Positions 9,610 to 20,389 of a stretch of DNA of 64,000 nucleotides are shown here, piece by piece. Within the stretch, counting starts at the first letter, position 1; each line of letters starts with the position of its first letter. Made by a program: the position numbers and the translations under genes. The notes under the pieces were generated by a model. It ran no database searches. It saw only the letters and a list, made by a program, of their open reading frames with translations, and was not told where the DNA came from. Origin of the DNA: Gammaproteobacteria bacterium (GTDB lineage: Bacteria; Pseudomonadota; Gammaproteobacteria; Burkholderiales; Burkholderiaceae_B). Location: contig JAHIXK010000010.1 in NCBI GenBank assembly GCA_018815245.1, positions 310,001-374,000 on the forward strand, in the 5' to 3' direction.

Positions 9610-10470
9610 ATGGCATCTTCACCGAATGGGCAAACGCCCTCAGAGTACATCGTCCATCACTTGCAGCATTTCGCAACCGATAAACAAAAATTTATCGTCG
9701 ATTTCTCAGTGATCAACCTTGACACGATGTTTTTTTCCATCCTGTCAGGCCTTCTCGTTATTTTATTTCTGCGCAAAGCAGCGTCCAAAGCCACTTCTGG
9801 CGTACCCAACCGTTTTCAGGGTTTCGTCGAAATGTTGGTTGAGATGGTTGAAAACCAGTCAAAATCCATCGTGCACGGCGACCGCAGCTTCATTGCTCCA
9901 CTGGCATTGACGGTGTTTCTGTGGATCATCGTCATGAATACCTTTGACTTGATCCCCGTGGACCTGATTCCCATGGCTTGGGGCCATTTGATGTATAACC
10001 TTGGCTTTGCAGCCAGCCCCGGCGACCCCTATATGCGCGTGGTGGCCACGGCTGACCTGAATGGCGCTTTGGGTATGTCATTGGGTGTGTTGTGCCTGAT
10101 GCTTTATTACTCAGTGAAAATCAAAGGTGCCGGCGGCTTTGTGCACGAATTGTTCTGCGCACCTTTTGGTGCCAATCCACTGCTGTGGATCCCGAACTTT
10201 GTATTGAACCTGATTGAGTTTGCTGCGAAAACCGTGTCCTTGGGCATGCGACTGTTCGGCAACATGTATGCAGGCGAATTGGTGTTCATGCTGATTGCTT
10301 TGCTGGGTGGCGCTGCTGCGTTGTCCATGGGTGGTGCGTTTGCCTTCTTGGGCCATGTGTTGGCCGGAACAATCTGGGCAATTTTCCACATTCTGATTGT
10401 GTTGCTTCAAGGCTTTATTTTCATGATGTTGACCTTGATCTACATTGGCCAGGCACATCAGAGCCACTGA
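9610..10470 (+). CDS. atpB: ATP synthase Fo subunit a
   Basis: A 286-residue subunit that forms the proton half-channels against the c-ring. The essential arginine lies in the helix [19 protein letters not shown], and the glutamate and histidine region follows. The open frame runs upstream through atpI, but the ATG at 9610 gives [20 protein letters not shown], the usual betaproteobacterial N-terminus. The gene is tightly linked to atpI. The following 59-nt spacer is extremely T-rich (see the atpE leader). Confidence 0.97.
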   Translation: MASSPNGQTPSEYIVHHLQHFATDKQKFIVDFSVINLDTMFFSILSGLLVILFLRKAASKATSGVPNRFQGFVEMLVEMVENQSKSIVHGDRSFIAPLALTVFLWIIVMNTFDLIPVDLIPMAWGHLMYNLGFAASPGDPYMRVVATADLNGALGMSLGVLCLMLYYSVKIKGAGGFVHELFCAPFGANPLLWIPNFVLNLIEFAAKTVSLGMRLFGNMYAGELVFMLIALLGGAAALSMGGAFAFLGHVLAGTIWAIFHILIVLLQGFIFMMLTLIYIGQAHQSH

Positions 10471-10772
<302 letters not shown>

Positions 10773-10799
10773 TTTACAGCCACTTCCTTCGAACAACAC

Positions 10800-10834
10800 C
10801 GCACGAATGTTTTAAGTCCAATTCGTGCGTTTTA
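10800..10834 (+). other. Intercistronic hairpin after atpE
   Basis: CGCACGAAT (10800-10808) pairs perfectly with ATTCGTGCG (10821-10829) across a 12-nt loop, followed by TTTT. It could end part of the transcription after the highly expressed atpE or protect the upstream mRNA from 3' decay. The T-run is short and atpF must still be transcribed, so full termination is unlikely. Confidence 0.6.
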
Positions 10835-10847
10835 GAGGAAACATGCC

Positions 10848-11318
10848 GTGAACTTAAACGCAACGCTGTTTGCTCAGCTCGTCGTTTTCTTCATCTTGGC
10901 GGTCTTTACGATGAAATTCGTATGGCCCCCGTTGATCAAGAGCATCGATGAGCGTGCAAAGAAAATCGCAGACGGCCTGGCCGCTGCAGAACGTGGTAAG
11001 CAGGCTTTGGCAGAAGCCGGTCGTAAAGCTGAACAGGAGCTGGCTGTTAGCCGTTCTGAAAATCAGCAACGTCTGGCCGAAGCAGAAAAGCGTGCCCAGC
11101 AGATTATTGAAGAGGCAAAACAACAAGCCGAAGTTGAGCGCAAGCGAATTCTTGCGCAGGCTGAAGCGGAAGCTGCAAACGAAGCACAACGTGCCCGTGA
11201 CCAGTTGCGCGATCAGTTGGCAACACTCGTGGTGAAAGGCGCAGAACAAATCCTGAAGAAGGAAGTGAACGCCCAGGCCCACGCAGATTTGCTGAATCAA
11301 CTGAAAGCGGAACTGTAA
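10848..11318 (+). CDS. atpF: ATP synthase Fo subunit b
   Basis: A 156-residue peripheral-stalk subunit: one N-terminal membrane helix (about residues 5-27) followed by a long, highly charged helix (Glu/Lys/Ala/Gln-rich) that dimerises and holds F1. The start is the GTG at 10848: AGAGGAA lies about 8 nt upstream, while the ATG at 10843 is only 3 nt from it and opens a three-codon frame (ATG CCG TGA) that overlaps the GTG. The resulting [10 protein letters not shown] is the usual N-terminus in the group. Confidence 0.96.
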   Translation: MNLNATLFAQLVVFFILAVFTMKFVWPPLIKSIDERAKKIADGLAAAERGKQALAEAGRKAEQELAVSRSENQQRLAEAEKRAQQIIEEAKQQAEVERKRILAQAEAEAANEAQRARDQLRDQLATLVVKGAEQILKKEVNAQAHADLLNQLKAEL

Positions 11319-11342
11319 GCCTAAAGCTTAAGGAAACACAAC

Positions 11343-11876
11343 ATGGTCGAACTATCCACCATCGCCCGTCCTTACGCTGAAGCAGCGTTTGATGTTGCCA
11401 AAACATCAAACCTGAATCAGTGGAGTGATTGGCTACAGTCGTGGTCGGCAGTCGCAAGCAACGAAGACATCAAATTGCTGGTCAGCAACCCTAAGTTGAC
11501 TGACGAGCAGGTGTTGAAAGTGTTTGTTGAACTGACCAAGACACCGGCGGAAGCGCAAGCAACGAATTTCTTGAGTGCGCTTGTGGAAAATGGCCGTTTG
11601 CTGGCCTTGCCAGAAATCGCTCGACAGTTCGAAGAATTGAAGAACAGCCATGAAGGTTCTGCTGACGCGATTATCGCTTCTGCGTTCCCCATGACTGACG
11701 CTGAAGTTCAAAACGTACGTGGCGCATTGGAAAAGAAGTTTGGTTCCAGGCTGAAGGTAACAGTTCAGGTGGATGAATCGCTGATTGGTGGCGTTTGCGT
11801 CACCGTGGGCGACCAGATTTTGGATAGTTCGGTGCGCGGCAAACTCAACGCGATGAAGGCGGCTTTAACAGCCTAA
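11343..11876 (+). CDS. atpH: ATP synthase F1 subunit delta
   Basis: A 177-residue subunit linking the top of F1 to the b stalk. The N-terminal helical bundle begins [15 protein letters not shown], the family hallmark, and the C-terminal signature [20 protein letters not shown] is complete. It sits 24 bp after atpF and 32 bp before atpA with AAGGAAA upstream of its ATG. Confidence 0.96.
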   Translation: MVELSTIARPYAEAAFDVAKTSNLNQWSDWLQSWSAVASNEDIKLLVSNPKLTDEQVLKVFVELTKTPAEAQATNFLSALVENGRLLALPEIARQFEELKNSHEGSADAIIASAFPMTDAEVQNVRGALEKKFGSRLKVTVQVDESLIGGVCVTVGDQILDSSVRGKLNAMKAALTA

Positions 11877-11908
11877 CTTGGCCCTCAAACGTAATTGGAG
11901 CAATCAAT

Positions 11909-13450
11909 ATGCAGATTAATCCCTCTGAGATCAGTGAACTGATCAAGAGCCGGATCGAAGGCCTCGGATCATCGGCCGACATCCGGACACAAGGTACTGT
12001 AGTGTCCGTGAGCGACGGTATTTGCCGCGTTCATGGTTTGTCAGATGTTATGCAAGGTGAAATGCTGGAATTCCCAGGCAACACCTTTGGTTTGGCGCTC
12101 AACCTGGAACGTGATTCCGTGGGTGTTGTTATTTTGGGTTCATACGAGCACATTTCTGAAGGCGACATGGTCAAGTGTACCGGCCGCATTCTGGAAGTGC
12201 CTGTTGGTCCGGAACTGCGTGGTCGCGTGGTGAACGCATTGGGTGTGCCTATCGATGGCAAGGGCCCAGTGAACGCCAAGATGACTGACGTGATTGAAAA
12301 AGTGGCGCCTGGTGTTATTGAACGCAAGTCAGTAGACCAGCCACTGCAAACCGGCGTGAAAGCGATTGATGCCATGGTTCCCGTTGGCCGTGGCCAGCGT
12401 GAATTGATTATTGGCGACCGCCAGACTGGTAAAACAGCAGTAGCGATCGACGCGATCATCAACCAGAAAGGCACCGGCGTAACCTGCGTGTACGTGGCAG
12501 TGGGTCAAAAAGCCTCCTCCATCGTGAACGTGGTTCGCAAGCTTGAAGAGTTCGGCGCGCTGGAATACACCATTGTTGTGGTGGCTTCTGCCTCTGAGTC
12601 AGCCGCCATGCAATACCTGGCGCCTTACTCAGGTTGCACCATGGGCGAATATTTCCGCGATCGCGGTGAAGACGCCCTGATCGTGTATGACGACCTGTCC
12701 AAGCAAGCTGTGGCCTACCGTCAAATTTCCCTGTTGCTGCGTCGCCCACCCGGCCGCGAAGCTTACCCAGGTGACGTGTTCTATCTACACAGCCGTTTGC
12801 TCGAGCGCGCATCACGCGTGAACGCCGATTACGTTGAAAAATTCACCAAAGGTGAAGTGAAAGGCAAAACCGGTTCATTGACCGCACTGCCAATCATTGA
12901 AACCCAGGCGGGTGACGTAACCGCGTTCGTTCCAACCAACGTAATTTCGATTACTGACGGTCAAATCTTCCTGGAAACCGACTTGTTCAACGCCGGTATT
13001 CGTCCAGCGATCAACGCGGGTATCTCCGTGTCTCGCGTGGGTGGTGCAGCGCAAACCAAGGTGGTCAAGAAGCTGTCAGGTGGTATCCGTACCGACTTGG
13101 CCCAGTACCGTGAATTGGCTGCGTTTGCGCAGTTTGCTTCTGATTTGGACGAAGCAACTCGCCGCCAGCTGGAACGTGGTCGCCGTGTGGTTGAATTGTT
13201 GAAGCAGCCCCAGTACGCCCCGTTGAAAACATGGGAAATGGCACTGGCCCTGTTCGCAATCAACAATGGTTATCTGGATGATGTTGACGTCGCGAACGTT
13301 CTTCCTTTTGAGGTTTCTCTGCGTCAATTCATGCAGACAAGTCACAAGGACCTGATCGATCGCATCGAGCAGACTTACGAGTTGTCGAAAGACGACGAGC
13401 CAAAGCTGCACGAGGCCGTGAAGTCATTCAAGAAAACTGGCGCGTATTAA
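11909..13450 (+). CDS. atpA: ATP synthase F1 subunit alpha
   Basis: A 513-residue non-catalytic nucleotide-binding subunit. The P-loop GDRQTGKTA lies near residue 170, the arginine-finger region follows in the VSRVGGAAQ stretch, and the C-terminal helical domain is complete. Length and motifs match the family exactly. Two small hairpins follow in the spacer to atpG. Confidence 0.98.
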   Translation: MQINPSEISELIKSRIEGLGSSADIRTQGTVVSVSDGICRVHGLSDVMQGEMLEFPGNTFGLALNLERDSVGVVILGSYEHISEGDMVKCTGRILEVPVGPELRGRVVNALGVPIDGKGPVNAKMTDVIEKVAPGVIERKSVDQPLQTGVKAIDAMVPVGRGQRELIIGDRQTGKTAVAIDAIINQKGTGVTCVYVAVGQKASSIVNVVRKLEEFGALEYTIVVVASASESAAMQYLAPYSGCTMGEYFRDRGEDALIVYDDLSKQAVAYRQISLLLRRPPGREAYPGDVFYLHSRLLERASRVNADYVEKFTKGEVKGKTGSLTALPIIETQAGDVTAFVPTNVISITDGQIFLETDLFNAGIRPAINAGISVSRVGGAAQTKVVKKLSGGIRTDLAQYRELAAFAQFASDLDEATRRQLERGRRVVELLKQPQYAPLKTWEMALALFAINNGYLDDVDVANVLPFEVSLRQFMQTSHKDLIDRIEQTYELSKDDEPKLHEAVKSFKKTGAY

Positions 13451-13506
13451 TCAGAGCGATCTGATTGTACCCACCGCATAACCCGGAAGGTCTTGCACCT
13501 TCCCGG
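13451..13506 (+). other. Two hairpins between atpA and atpG
   Basis: TCAGA-GCGA-TCTGA (13451-13464) has a GNRA-type tetraloop, and GGAAGGT (13485-13491) pairs with ACCTTCC (13497-13503) across a 5-nt loop. Neither is followed by a T-run, so they look like mRNA-stability or translation-tuning elements rather than terminators. Confidence 0.5.
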
Positions 13507-13523
13507 TCATTGGAGGAAATACG

Positions 13524-14393
13524 ATGTCAGGAATGAAGGAAATCAGGACCAAGATCAAGAGCGTGCAAAACACGCGAAAGATCACGAAGGCGATGGAAAT
13601 GGTGGCTGCGTCCAAAATGCGCAAAGCCCAGGACCGTATGCGTTCGGCTCGTCCCTATGCGGACAAAGTTCGGAATATTTGCGCCAACTTGGCCAAAGCT
13701 AATCCTGAATACCGCCATGAATACATGGTGGCGCGCGACGAAATCAAAAACGTGGCTGCGATTGTTGTAACAACAGACAAAGGCTTGTGTGGTGGCTTGA
13801 ACACCAACATTCTGCGTTTGGTGACCAGCAAGTTTCAGGAGTTTGGTGCCAAGGGCGCGAAAGTTCGGGCAACCGCAATCGGTACAAAGGGCGCTGGCTT
13901 TTTTAGCCGGATTGGTGTTGATGTCACTTCCAAGGTAACGGGTCTTGGCGACAAGCCCCACCTGGAAGCGCTGATCGGCGCGATCAAGGTACAACTTGAT
14001 GCGTACGTTGCAGGCGAAGTGGATGCTGTTTATTTGGCGTACACCAAGTTTGTAAACACCATGAAGCAAGAGGCCGTGTTTGAGCAACTGCTGCCCTTGG
14101 GTGGCGAAAGGCTGCAAGCCGATGAAGGATCCACGTCGTGGGACTACATCTATGAGCCGGATGCGAAGGCCGTAATTGACGATTTGCTGCTGCGTTACAT
14201 CGAAGCATTGGTGTACCAGGCTGTGGCAGAGAACATGGCTTCAGAACAATCAGCACGCATGGTTGCGATGAAGGCAGCGTCAGACAACGCCAAGAATGTG
14301 ATCAGTGAACTGCAACTTACCTACAACAAAGCCCGTCAGGCTGCCATTACGAAAGAATTGGCAGAGATCGTCGGCGGCGCAGCGGCTGTGTAA
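13524..14393 (+). CDS. atpG: ATP synthase F1 subunit gamma
   Basis: The 289-residue central rotor shaft. The N-terminal helix [18 protein letters not shown] and the C-terminal helix ending [14 protein letters not shown] form the coiled coil; the conserved [12 protein letters not shown] motif lies near residue 80. The ATG is preceded by GGAGG at 9 nt spacing. Its length is normal for Burkholderiales. Confidence 0.97.
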   Translation: MSGMKEIRTKIKSVQNTRKITKAMEMVAASKMRKAQDRMRSARPYADKVRNICANLAKANPEYRHEYMVARDEIKNVAAIVVTTDKGLCGGLNTNILRLVTSKFQEFGAKGAKVRATAIGTKGAGFFSRIGVDVTSKVTGLGDKPHLEALIGAIKVQLDAYVAGEVDAVYLAYTKFVNTMKQEAVFEQLLPLGGERLQADEGSTSWDYIYEPDAKAVIDDLLLRYIEALVYQAVAENMASEQSARMVAMKAASDNAKNVISELQLTYNKARQAAITKELAEIVGGAAAV

Positions 14394-14416
14394 GCGGAAG
14401 TTCGGAACGATTTTGA

Positions 14417-15823
<1,407 letters not shown>

Positions 15824-15840
15824 TCCGATTGCTGTGTCGT

Positions 15841-15872
15841 GTGCCGGTTCAGGTGAAAGCCCAAGCCGGCAC
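15841..15872 (+). other. Hairpin between atpD and atpC
   Basis: GTGCCGG (15841-15847) pairs with CCGGCAC (15866-15872) across an 18-nt loop, just before the atpC ribosome-binding site. No T-run follows. It may lower atpC expression relative to atpD, as expected from 1:3 stoichiometry. Confidence 0.5.
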
Positions 15873-15892
15873 CCATCACAAAGGAAATGAGT

Positions 15893-16312
15893 ATGTCGAC
15901 AATCCGCGTGGACGTGGTGAGTGCAGAAGAATCAATCTTCGAAGGTGAAGCAGAGTTTGTTGCTTTGCCCGGAGAGCAGGGTGAGTTGGGTATTTACCCA
16001 CGCCACACCCCGCTGATTACGCGCATCAAGCCCGGTACAGTTCGCATCAAGATTGCAGGTCAGGCTGAAGAAGAAGTGGTGTTTGTGAATGGTGGCGTGT
16101 TGGAAGTACAACCCAACTCCGTTACTGTTCTCGCAGACACGGCCCTTCGCGGCAGTGACCTGGATGAAGCCAAAGCAACCGAGGCCAAGCGTTTGGCTGA
16201 AGAAGCATTGGCCAATCGCAGTGCGGACATTGACTATGCTCAAGCACAGGCTGAATTGGCTTCCGCAATTGCGCAGCTGCAGGCTATCAAGCGCTTGAGA
16301 AAAGTACGCTAA
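15893..16312 (+). CDS. atpC: ATP synthase F1 subunit epsilon
   Basis: A 139-residue subunit with an N-terminal beta-sandwich and a C-terminal helical hairpin that can inhibit ATP hydrolysis. The conserved [16 protein letters not shown] segment is present. An ATG six bases earlier (15887) lies only 1 nt from the AAGGAA Shine-Dalgarno, while the ATG at 15893 is 7 nt away and gives [13 protein letters not shown], so the later start is chosen. It is the last gene of the operon, followed by a strong terminator. Confidence 0.95.
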   Translation: MSTIRVDVVSAEESIFEGEAEFVALPGEQGELGIYPRHTPLITRIKPGTVRIKIAGQAEEEVVFVNGGVLEVQPNSVTVLADTALRGSDLDEAKATEAKRLAEEALANRSADIDYAQAQAELASAIAQLQAIKRLRKVR

Positions 16313-16365
16313 AAGCAATACAAGGCCGAAACCCCGACAGGTTGAGGCAGGTTGAAAAACCAATG

Positions 16366-16395
16366 AAAAGCCACGGTGAATGCCGTGGCTTTTTT
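16366..16395 (+). terminator. Terminator of the atp operon
   Basis: AAAAGCCACGG (16366-16376), 6-nt loop, CCGTGGCTTTT (16383-16393), continuing into more T. An 11-bp perfect stem with a U tail: a classic intrinsic terminator. Confidence 0.95.
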
Positions 16396-16474
16396 CTTGA
16401 CCGGAGACAAATCAGCAGAAAGTGGAACTCCACCGGAGGAATAACAACATAAAAGGCTTCTTAGGAGCTATTTT

Positions 16475-16864
16475 ATGTACAGTAAATTCGATGACCTTCT
16501 CAACGATCTAAGTCGTTCACGCCCAACGGAACGAGGCCCAAATGGGCGCGTGTTTTTCTTTAGTGATCAACCTGTTGAATTGTTTGCTGGTGAAATGGAA
16601 GGTGTACATTGGGTGGACATCCATATCGAGTTGAAAAACTTTCATGTGAACAACCTTTCTGCTGCCAAGAAAGTGCTGCAGGCTAACCGGGAAATGGGGT
16701 CTTCAACCCCCATTCCAACCTGGTTTGCCATCAATGAAAAAAATGACAAACTTGTGTTTATCAATCGTTTAGATTGGCGACACATCAGTTGCAAAATTCT
16801 GGAAGACCACATTCTGCGTTGCATTGAACAAATGGGTGATGCTTTGCGCACCGAAGGCGTCTAA
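16475..16864 (+). CDS. Small unknown protein
   Basis: A 129-residue soluble protein I cannot assign. It has no signal peptide or membrane segment. The middle contains VDIHIELKNFHVNNLSAAKKV and a strand-rich stretch (PTWFAINEKNDKLVFINRL), and the C-terminus is a helix with paired cysteines (CKILEDHILRC). The alternation of strands and a final helix, and the size, resemble small chaperone-type folds such as CesT/YbjN, but this is a guess. It has its own TAGGAG ribosome-binding site after the atp terminator, so it is transcribed separately. Confidence 0.7.
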   Translation: MYSKFDDLLNDLSRSRPTERGPNGRVFFFSDQPVELFAGEMEGVHWVDIHIELKNFHVNNLSAAKKVLQANREMGSSTPIPTWFAINEKNDKLVFINRLDWRHISCKILEDHILRCIEQMGDALRTEGV

Positions 16865-16900
16865 GCAACTTCGGTAATTTGAACGGGTTAGAATAAAGGC

Positions 16901-17725
16901 ATGAAAATAGCCTTGTATTCTGACCTGCATCTTGAAACGATGCGCCATTTCCCCGCCTTGGCGGCTGTTCCACAGCCCGCCAGTGATGTGGATTTGATGA
17001 TACTTGCCGGCGACATTCACCAAGGCATCAAAGGCTTGCAAGCTTTGGCTGGCATGGGCGAAAAAAATCATATTTATGTTGCTGGCAATCATGAGTACTA
17101 CCACCATGACATCGAAATTCTTGATGATCAGCTGTTTGAACTTGCCGCCCGACATGGCCTGAATTACCTTCAGCGAACCTGCGCGGTGATTCATGGAGTC
17201 AGGTTTCTGGGTTGTACCTTGTGGACTGACTTCAACATTCAACCAGGTTGGCGTTTTGGCGCAGAATTGGTTGCCAAGGCTTTCTTGCCGGATTACAAAT
17301 TGATCCGCATGCGGGGCAAGCAGTTTTCACCCACCATGGGCATCGATTTGCACGGTCAGAATATTGATTGGCTGCAAGCCGAGTTGGCAAAACCCTTCGG
17401 GGGCAAAACCGTGGTGGTAACCCACCATGCCCCCCACCCGCAAAGCATTCACCCACGGTTTTATTTAAGCCCGATCAATGCCGCTTTTGTGTCGGATCTT
17501 GGCCGTTTAATGGGCAAGGCCGATGTGTGGGTGCACGGTCACATGCACGATTCCTTTGACTACACCGTTCACCAGAACGGCGGTCAAACCCGTGTGTTGG
17601 TGAACCCGCGCGGTTATGTGCGCAAGAAGGGGAAAGCCAGAAAAATGGAACGTGGGCAAGTGCAGGTGACGCCGCAGGCGTTCGAGAATCCATTCTTCAA
17701 CCCGAACCTGGTGTTTGAGGTATGA
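16901..17725 (+). CDS. Calcineurin-like metallophosphoesterase
   Basis: A 274-residue cytosolic phosphoesterase with all family metal-binding motifs: SDLHLE (residues 7-12), GDIHQG, GNHEYY, a THHAPHP motif and the final HGHMHDS. The variant with GNHEYY is common in small uncharacterised bacterial phosphoesterases; the substrate is unknown. Its stop overlaps the start of the next gene (ATGA), so it is probably co-translated with the isomerase-like gene. Confidence 0.9.
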   Translation: MKIALYSDLHLETMRHFPALAAVPQPASDVDLMILAGDIHQGIKGLQALAGMGEKNHIYVAGNHEYYHHDIEILDDQLFELAARHGLNYLQRTCAVIHGVRFLGCTLWTDFNIQPGWRFGAELVAKAFLPDYKLIRMRGKQFSPTMGIDLHGQNIDWLQAELAKPFGGKTVVVTHHAPHPQSIHPRFYLSPINAAFVSDLGRLMGKADVWVHGHMHDSFDYTVHQNGGQTRVLVNPRGYVRKKGKARKMERGQVQVTPQAFENPFFNPNLVFEV

Positions 17726-18537
17726 GGCTGGCCGCCAACCTGAGCTGGCTGTACACCGAGTTCGAGTTCCTTGACCGATTGCAAGCGTGCGCCGAAGACG
17801 GTTTTCGACATGCTGAATGCATGTTTCCCTATGAATATTCCGTTAGCCTGCTACGTGAAAAGGCAAACAGTGTGGGCGTGCAGTGGGTGTTGATTAACGC
17901 GCCGGCGGGCAACTGGGCGCAAGGCGACCGGGGGTTGGCTGTTGACCTGGCACGGCGCGATGAGTTCCGGAGGTCAGTTGAACGGGCCATCGACTATGCC
18001 AACACCCTTGGTGTACGCAAAGTGCATGTGTTGGCTGGTGTGGTGAATTTGGCTGAACCGGCTTCAGTGGCGCGCGCTTGGGCTTGTTATGAAGAAAACC
18101 TGGCTTGGTTGGCTGATGCAACAGTTGGCGGGTCAATTGACTGGCTGATCGAACCAATTAATCGACAAGATGTACCCGGTTACCTGTTAACCGAGCAAGC
18201 CGCCGCACACGCGTTGATACAACGTTTGGACCGCACCAACCTGGGCGTGCAAATGGACCTTTACCATTGCCAGCGTGTGGAAGGTGATGCGCTGGATGCA
18301 CTGGCCCGATACTTGCCCACCGGGCGGGTGAAGCACCTGCAAATTGCGGGGGTGCCCGATCGGGATGAGCCCGCTTGTGCAGGGCTGGATTATTCGCAGG
18401 TGTGCCGACAGTTGAAGGCGCTGGCTTACACTGGGCACATCGGTTGTGAATACCGGCCAAAAGGGGCCACCCGGGATGGACTTGGGTGGATCCGGCAGAC
18501 GGGTTTTTCAGGCACAATGGAGTCCTTCGAATCTTGA
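17722..18537 (+). CDS. Hydroxypyruvate isomerase family protein
   Basis: A 271-residue TIM-barrel protein of the xylose-isomerase-like superfamily, closest to Hyi and OtnI (hydroxypyruvate or 2-oxo-tetronate isomerase). The family start RLAANLSWLYTEFEFLDR, the metal-site glutamate in LIEPINRQDVPGY, the aspartate/histidine of QMDLYHCQ and the glutamate of GCEYRP are all present. The pathway partners (glyoxylate carboligase, tartronate semialdehyde reductase) are not adjacent, so the physiological substrate is uncertain. It is coupled to the upstream phosphoesterase by a 4-bp overlap. Confidence 0.85.
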   Translation: MRLAANLSWLYTEFEFLDRLQACAEDGFRHAECMFPYEYSVSLLREKANSVGVQWVLINAPAGNWAQGDRGLAVDLARRDEFRRSVERAIDYANTLGVRKVHVLAGVVNLAEPASVARAWACYEENLAWLADATVGGSIDWLIEPINRQDVPGYLLTEQAAAHALIQRLDRTNLGVQMDLYHCQRVEGDALDALARYLPTGRVKHLQIAGVPDRDEPACAGLDYSQVCRQLKALAYTGHIGCEYRPKGATRDGLGWIRQTGFSGTMESFES

Positions 18538-18569
18538 GCTTAAGCGGGCATCCGCCGGAAGGATTGTGC

Positions 18570-18998
18570 ATGCAAGACCCTGAACTGAAGCAATTGCTGG
18601 AAACAGCAAAAACCATCGCCGTGGTGGGGTTTTCGTCGCAGGCACACAAGCCCAGCTTTTTTGTCGCCAAATATTTGCAGTCACAGGGCTATCGGATTTT
18701 GCCCATCAACCCTGGTTTGATAGGGCGCCCCAGCGGCCTGTTGGGTGAAACCTGCTACCCCGATTTGAAGACGGCAATTGAAGAAACTGGCCTCAAGGTC
18801 GATTTGGTGGACGTGTTTCGCCGCGCGGAATACACACCGGATGTGCTGGCACAGGCCATGAATATCGGCGCTGGCGCGGTGTGGTTGCAGCAGGGTATTC
18901 GCAATGACTTGGTGCAAGCCAAAGCGAAGGCAGCAGGACTGCCTTTTGTGATGGATCGCTGTTTGAAAACTGAGCACCAGCGCCTGTTTCACATTTGA
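18570..18998 (+). CDS. CoA-binding protein (YccU-like)
   Basis: A 142-residue Rossmann-fold protein of the CoA_binding_2 family, similar to YccU. The glycine-rich region is seen as IAVVGFSSQAHKPSFFVAKYL (residues 14 on) and the C-terminal segment AVWLQQGIRND...FVMDRCLKTEH is the family hallmark. The frame is open to 18486, but GGAAGG precedes the ATG at 18570. No enzyme activity is known for the family. It sits directly upstream of hemE. Confidence 0.88.
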   Translation: MQDPELKQLLETAKTIAVVGFSSQAHKPSFFVAKYLQSQGYRILPINPGLIGRPSGLLGETCYPDLKTAIEETGLKVDLVDVFRRAEYTPDVLAQAMNIGAGAVWLQQGIRNDLVQAKAKAAGLPFVMDRCLKTEHQRLFHI

Positions 18999-19023
18999 AT
19001 TATTTTATTAAGTACCAAAGACC

Positions 19024-20118
19024 ATGAGCAGTTTTCAACCCGTCAAGAACGATACTTTCCTGCGTGCCTTGCGCCGCGAGCCTACTGAATACACGCCTGT
19101 GTGGCTGATGCGCCAAGCTGGGCGTTATTTGCCAGAATACCGGGCAACCCGGGCCAAGGCTGGCAATTTCATGGGTTTGTGCACGAACCCTGAAGCCGCC
19201 TGTGAAGTTACTTTGCAGCCGCTTGAGCGCTACAAGCTGGATGCGGCCATTTTGTTTTCCGACATTCTGACTGTGCCCGATGCCATGGGCTTGGGCTTGT
19301 ACTTCTCCGAAGGTGAGGGCCCAAAGTTTGAGAGACCCTTGGTGACGGAAGAAGATGTGGCCAAGCTGGCGGTGCCTGACATTGGCACCAGCCTGAGGTA
19401 TGTCACCGATGCGGTCAGCACCATCCGTGGTGCTTTGGGTGGGCGTGTGCCTTTGATCGGTTTTTCTGGCAGCCCTTGGACTTTGGCCTGTTACATGGTT
19501 GAAGGCGGTGGCAGCAGCGACTTCCGAAAGGTGAAAACCATGTTGTACAAGCGCCCTGACCTGATGCATCGCATTCTTGAAGTGACCACTGAGGCGGTTA
19601 GCCAGTACCTGCGCGCACAAATTGATGCGGGAGCCCAGGCCGTGATGATTTTCGACAGCTGGGGTGGTGCGCTTGCCGATGGCGCATTCCACAAGTTCAG
19701 CTTGAACTACATCAAGAAAATTGTGGCCGGTTTGCCTTTGCAGGCCGACCGTGGCAGTTTCATGGAAAGCATCCCCTCCATTGTTTTCACAAAGGGCGGC
19801 GGTTTGTGGCTGGAAGATATTGCTTCCACTGGCGCAAGCGCAGTGGGGGTGGACTGGACTGTCAACCTGGGTCAGGCCCGTGCCCGCATTGGTGACCGTT
19901 GTGCCATTCAGGGCAACCTGGACCCCAATGTGCTGTTCGCTGAACCTGCGCAAATTGAGGCTGAAGTGGCCAAGACGCTGGAAAGTTTTGGTGTGCCACA
20001 AGCGGGTGCCGGGCATGTGTTTAACCTTGGGCATGGTATTTCCCAGTTCACCAACCCCGACAGCGTTGAGGTAATGGTGAATGCTGTTCATGCATACAGC
20101 CGCAAACAAAGGCAGTGA
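19024..20118 (+). CDS. hemE: Uroporphyrinogen decarboxylase
   Basis: A 364-residue cytosolic enzyme that removes four acetate carboxyls from uroporphyrinogen III to give coproporphyrinogen III in heme synthesis. The N-terminal signature [16 protein letters not shown] (about residues 22-37) holds the catalytic arginines, and the second signature [16 protein letters not shown] follows. Length and motifs are normal. Its order before priA is typical of Burkholderiales. Confidence 0.97.
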   Translation: MSSFQPVKNDTFLRALRREPTEYTPVWLMRQAGRYLPEYRATRAKAGNFMGLCTNPEAACEVTLQPLERYKLDAAILFSDILTVPDAMGLGLYFSEGEGPKFERPLVTEEDVAKLAVPDIGTSLRYVTDAVSTIRGALGGRVPLIGFSGSPWTLACYMVEGGGSSDFRKVKTMLYKRPDLMHRILEVTTEAVSQYLRAQIDAGAQAVMIFDSWGGALADGAFHKFSLNYIKKIVAGLPLQADRGSFMESIPSIVFTKGGGLWLEDIASTGASAVGVDWTVNLGQARARIGDRCAIQGNLDPNVLFAEPAQIEAEVAKTLESFGVPQAGAGHVFNLGHGISQFTNPDSVEVMVNAVHAYSRKQRQ

Positions 20119-20230
20119 AAACTTGGACTTATGCACATTTTTGGCGCAAGCAGAAGGAAACCTTTTTTTGCATTGCACGATGATCGGATAGGTAAGGTTG
20201 TTATTTAAGCTGTTGATTTTATATAACAAA
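20119..20230. other. hemE-priA spacer, first part
   Basis: No gene. A small AAGG-AAA-CCTT stem followed by seven T residues (about 20156-20169) may be a weak hemE terminator. TTGTTAT (20198-20204) and ATAACAA (20223-20229) form an A+T-rich inverted repeat. The stretch 20195-20260 is strikingly A+T-rich compared with its surroundings. Confidence 0.45.
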
Positions 20231-20259
20231 TTGACATTTGACAAAATTTGCACTTTACA
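20231..20259 (+). promoter_or_regulatory. Probable priA promoter
   Basis: A consensus TTGACA (20231-20236), a 17-bp spacer and TTTACA (20254-20259). A second TTGACA overlaps at 20238. Transcription would begin near 20266, just upstream of the DnaA-box cluster. Confidence 0.55.
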
Positions 20260-20293
20260 TGAACACCGGCATCATGTAGCGCCTTCAAGGAAA

Positions 20294-20324
20294 CAATCCA
20301 CGGATGTCCACAAAGTTATCCACA
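20294..20324 (+). promoter_or_regulatory. DnaA-box cluster upstream of priA
   Basis: A perfect DnaA box TTATCCACA (20316-20324) is preceded by ATGTCCACA (20304-20312, 7 of 9) and CAATCCACG (20294-20302, 6 of 9), all in the same orientation with TCCAC cores 10 and 12 bp apart, about one helical turn. This suggests cooperative DnaA binding, either regulating priA or as part of an origin-like element. Confidence 0.55.
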
Positions 20325-20389
20325 ATGTGGTTTGGGGTTTTGTAATCCGTTTAATTCAAGTCAGCTATTCCATGAACTTAAAGTAAGCT

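Noticed and set aside
19000-20253. 417-codon frame opposite hemE
   Set aside because: Antisense to hemE and compositionally a shadow; no ribosome-binding site or motif.
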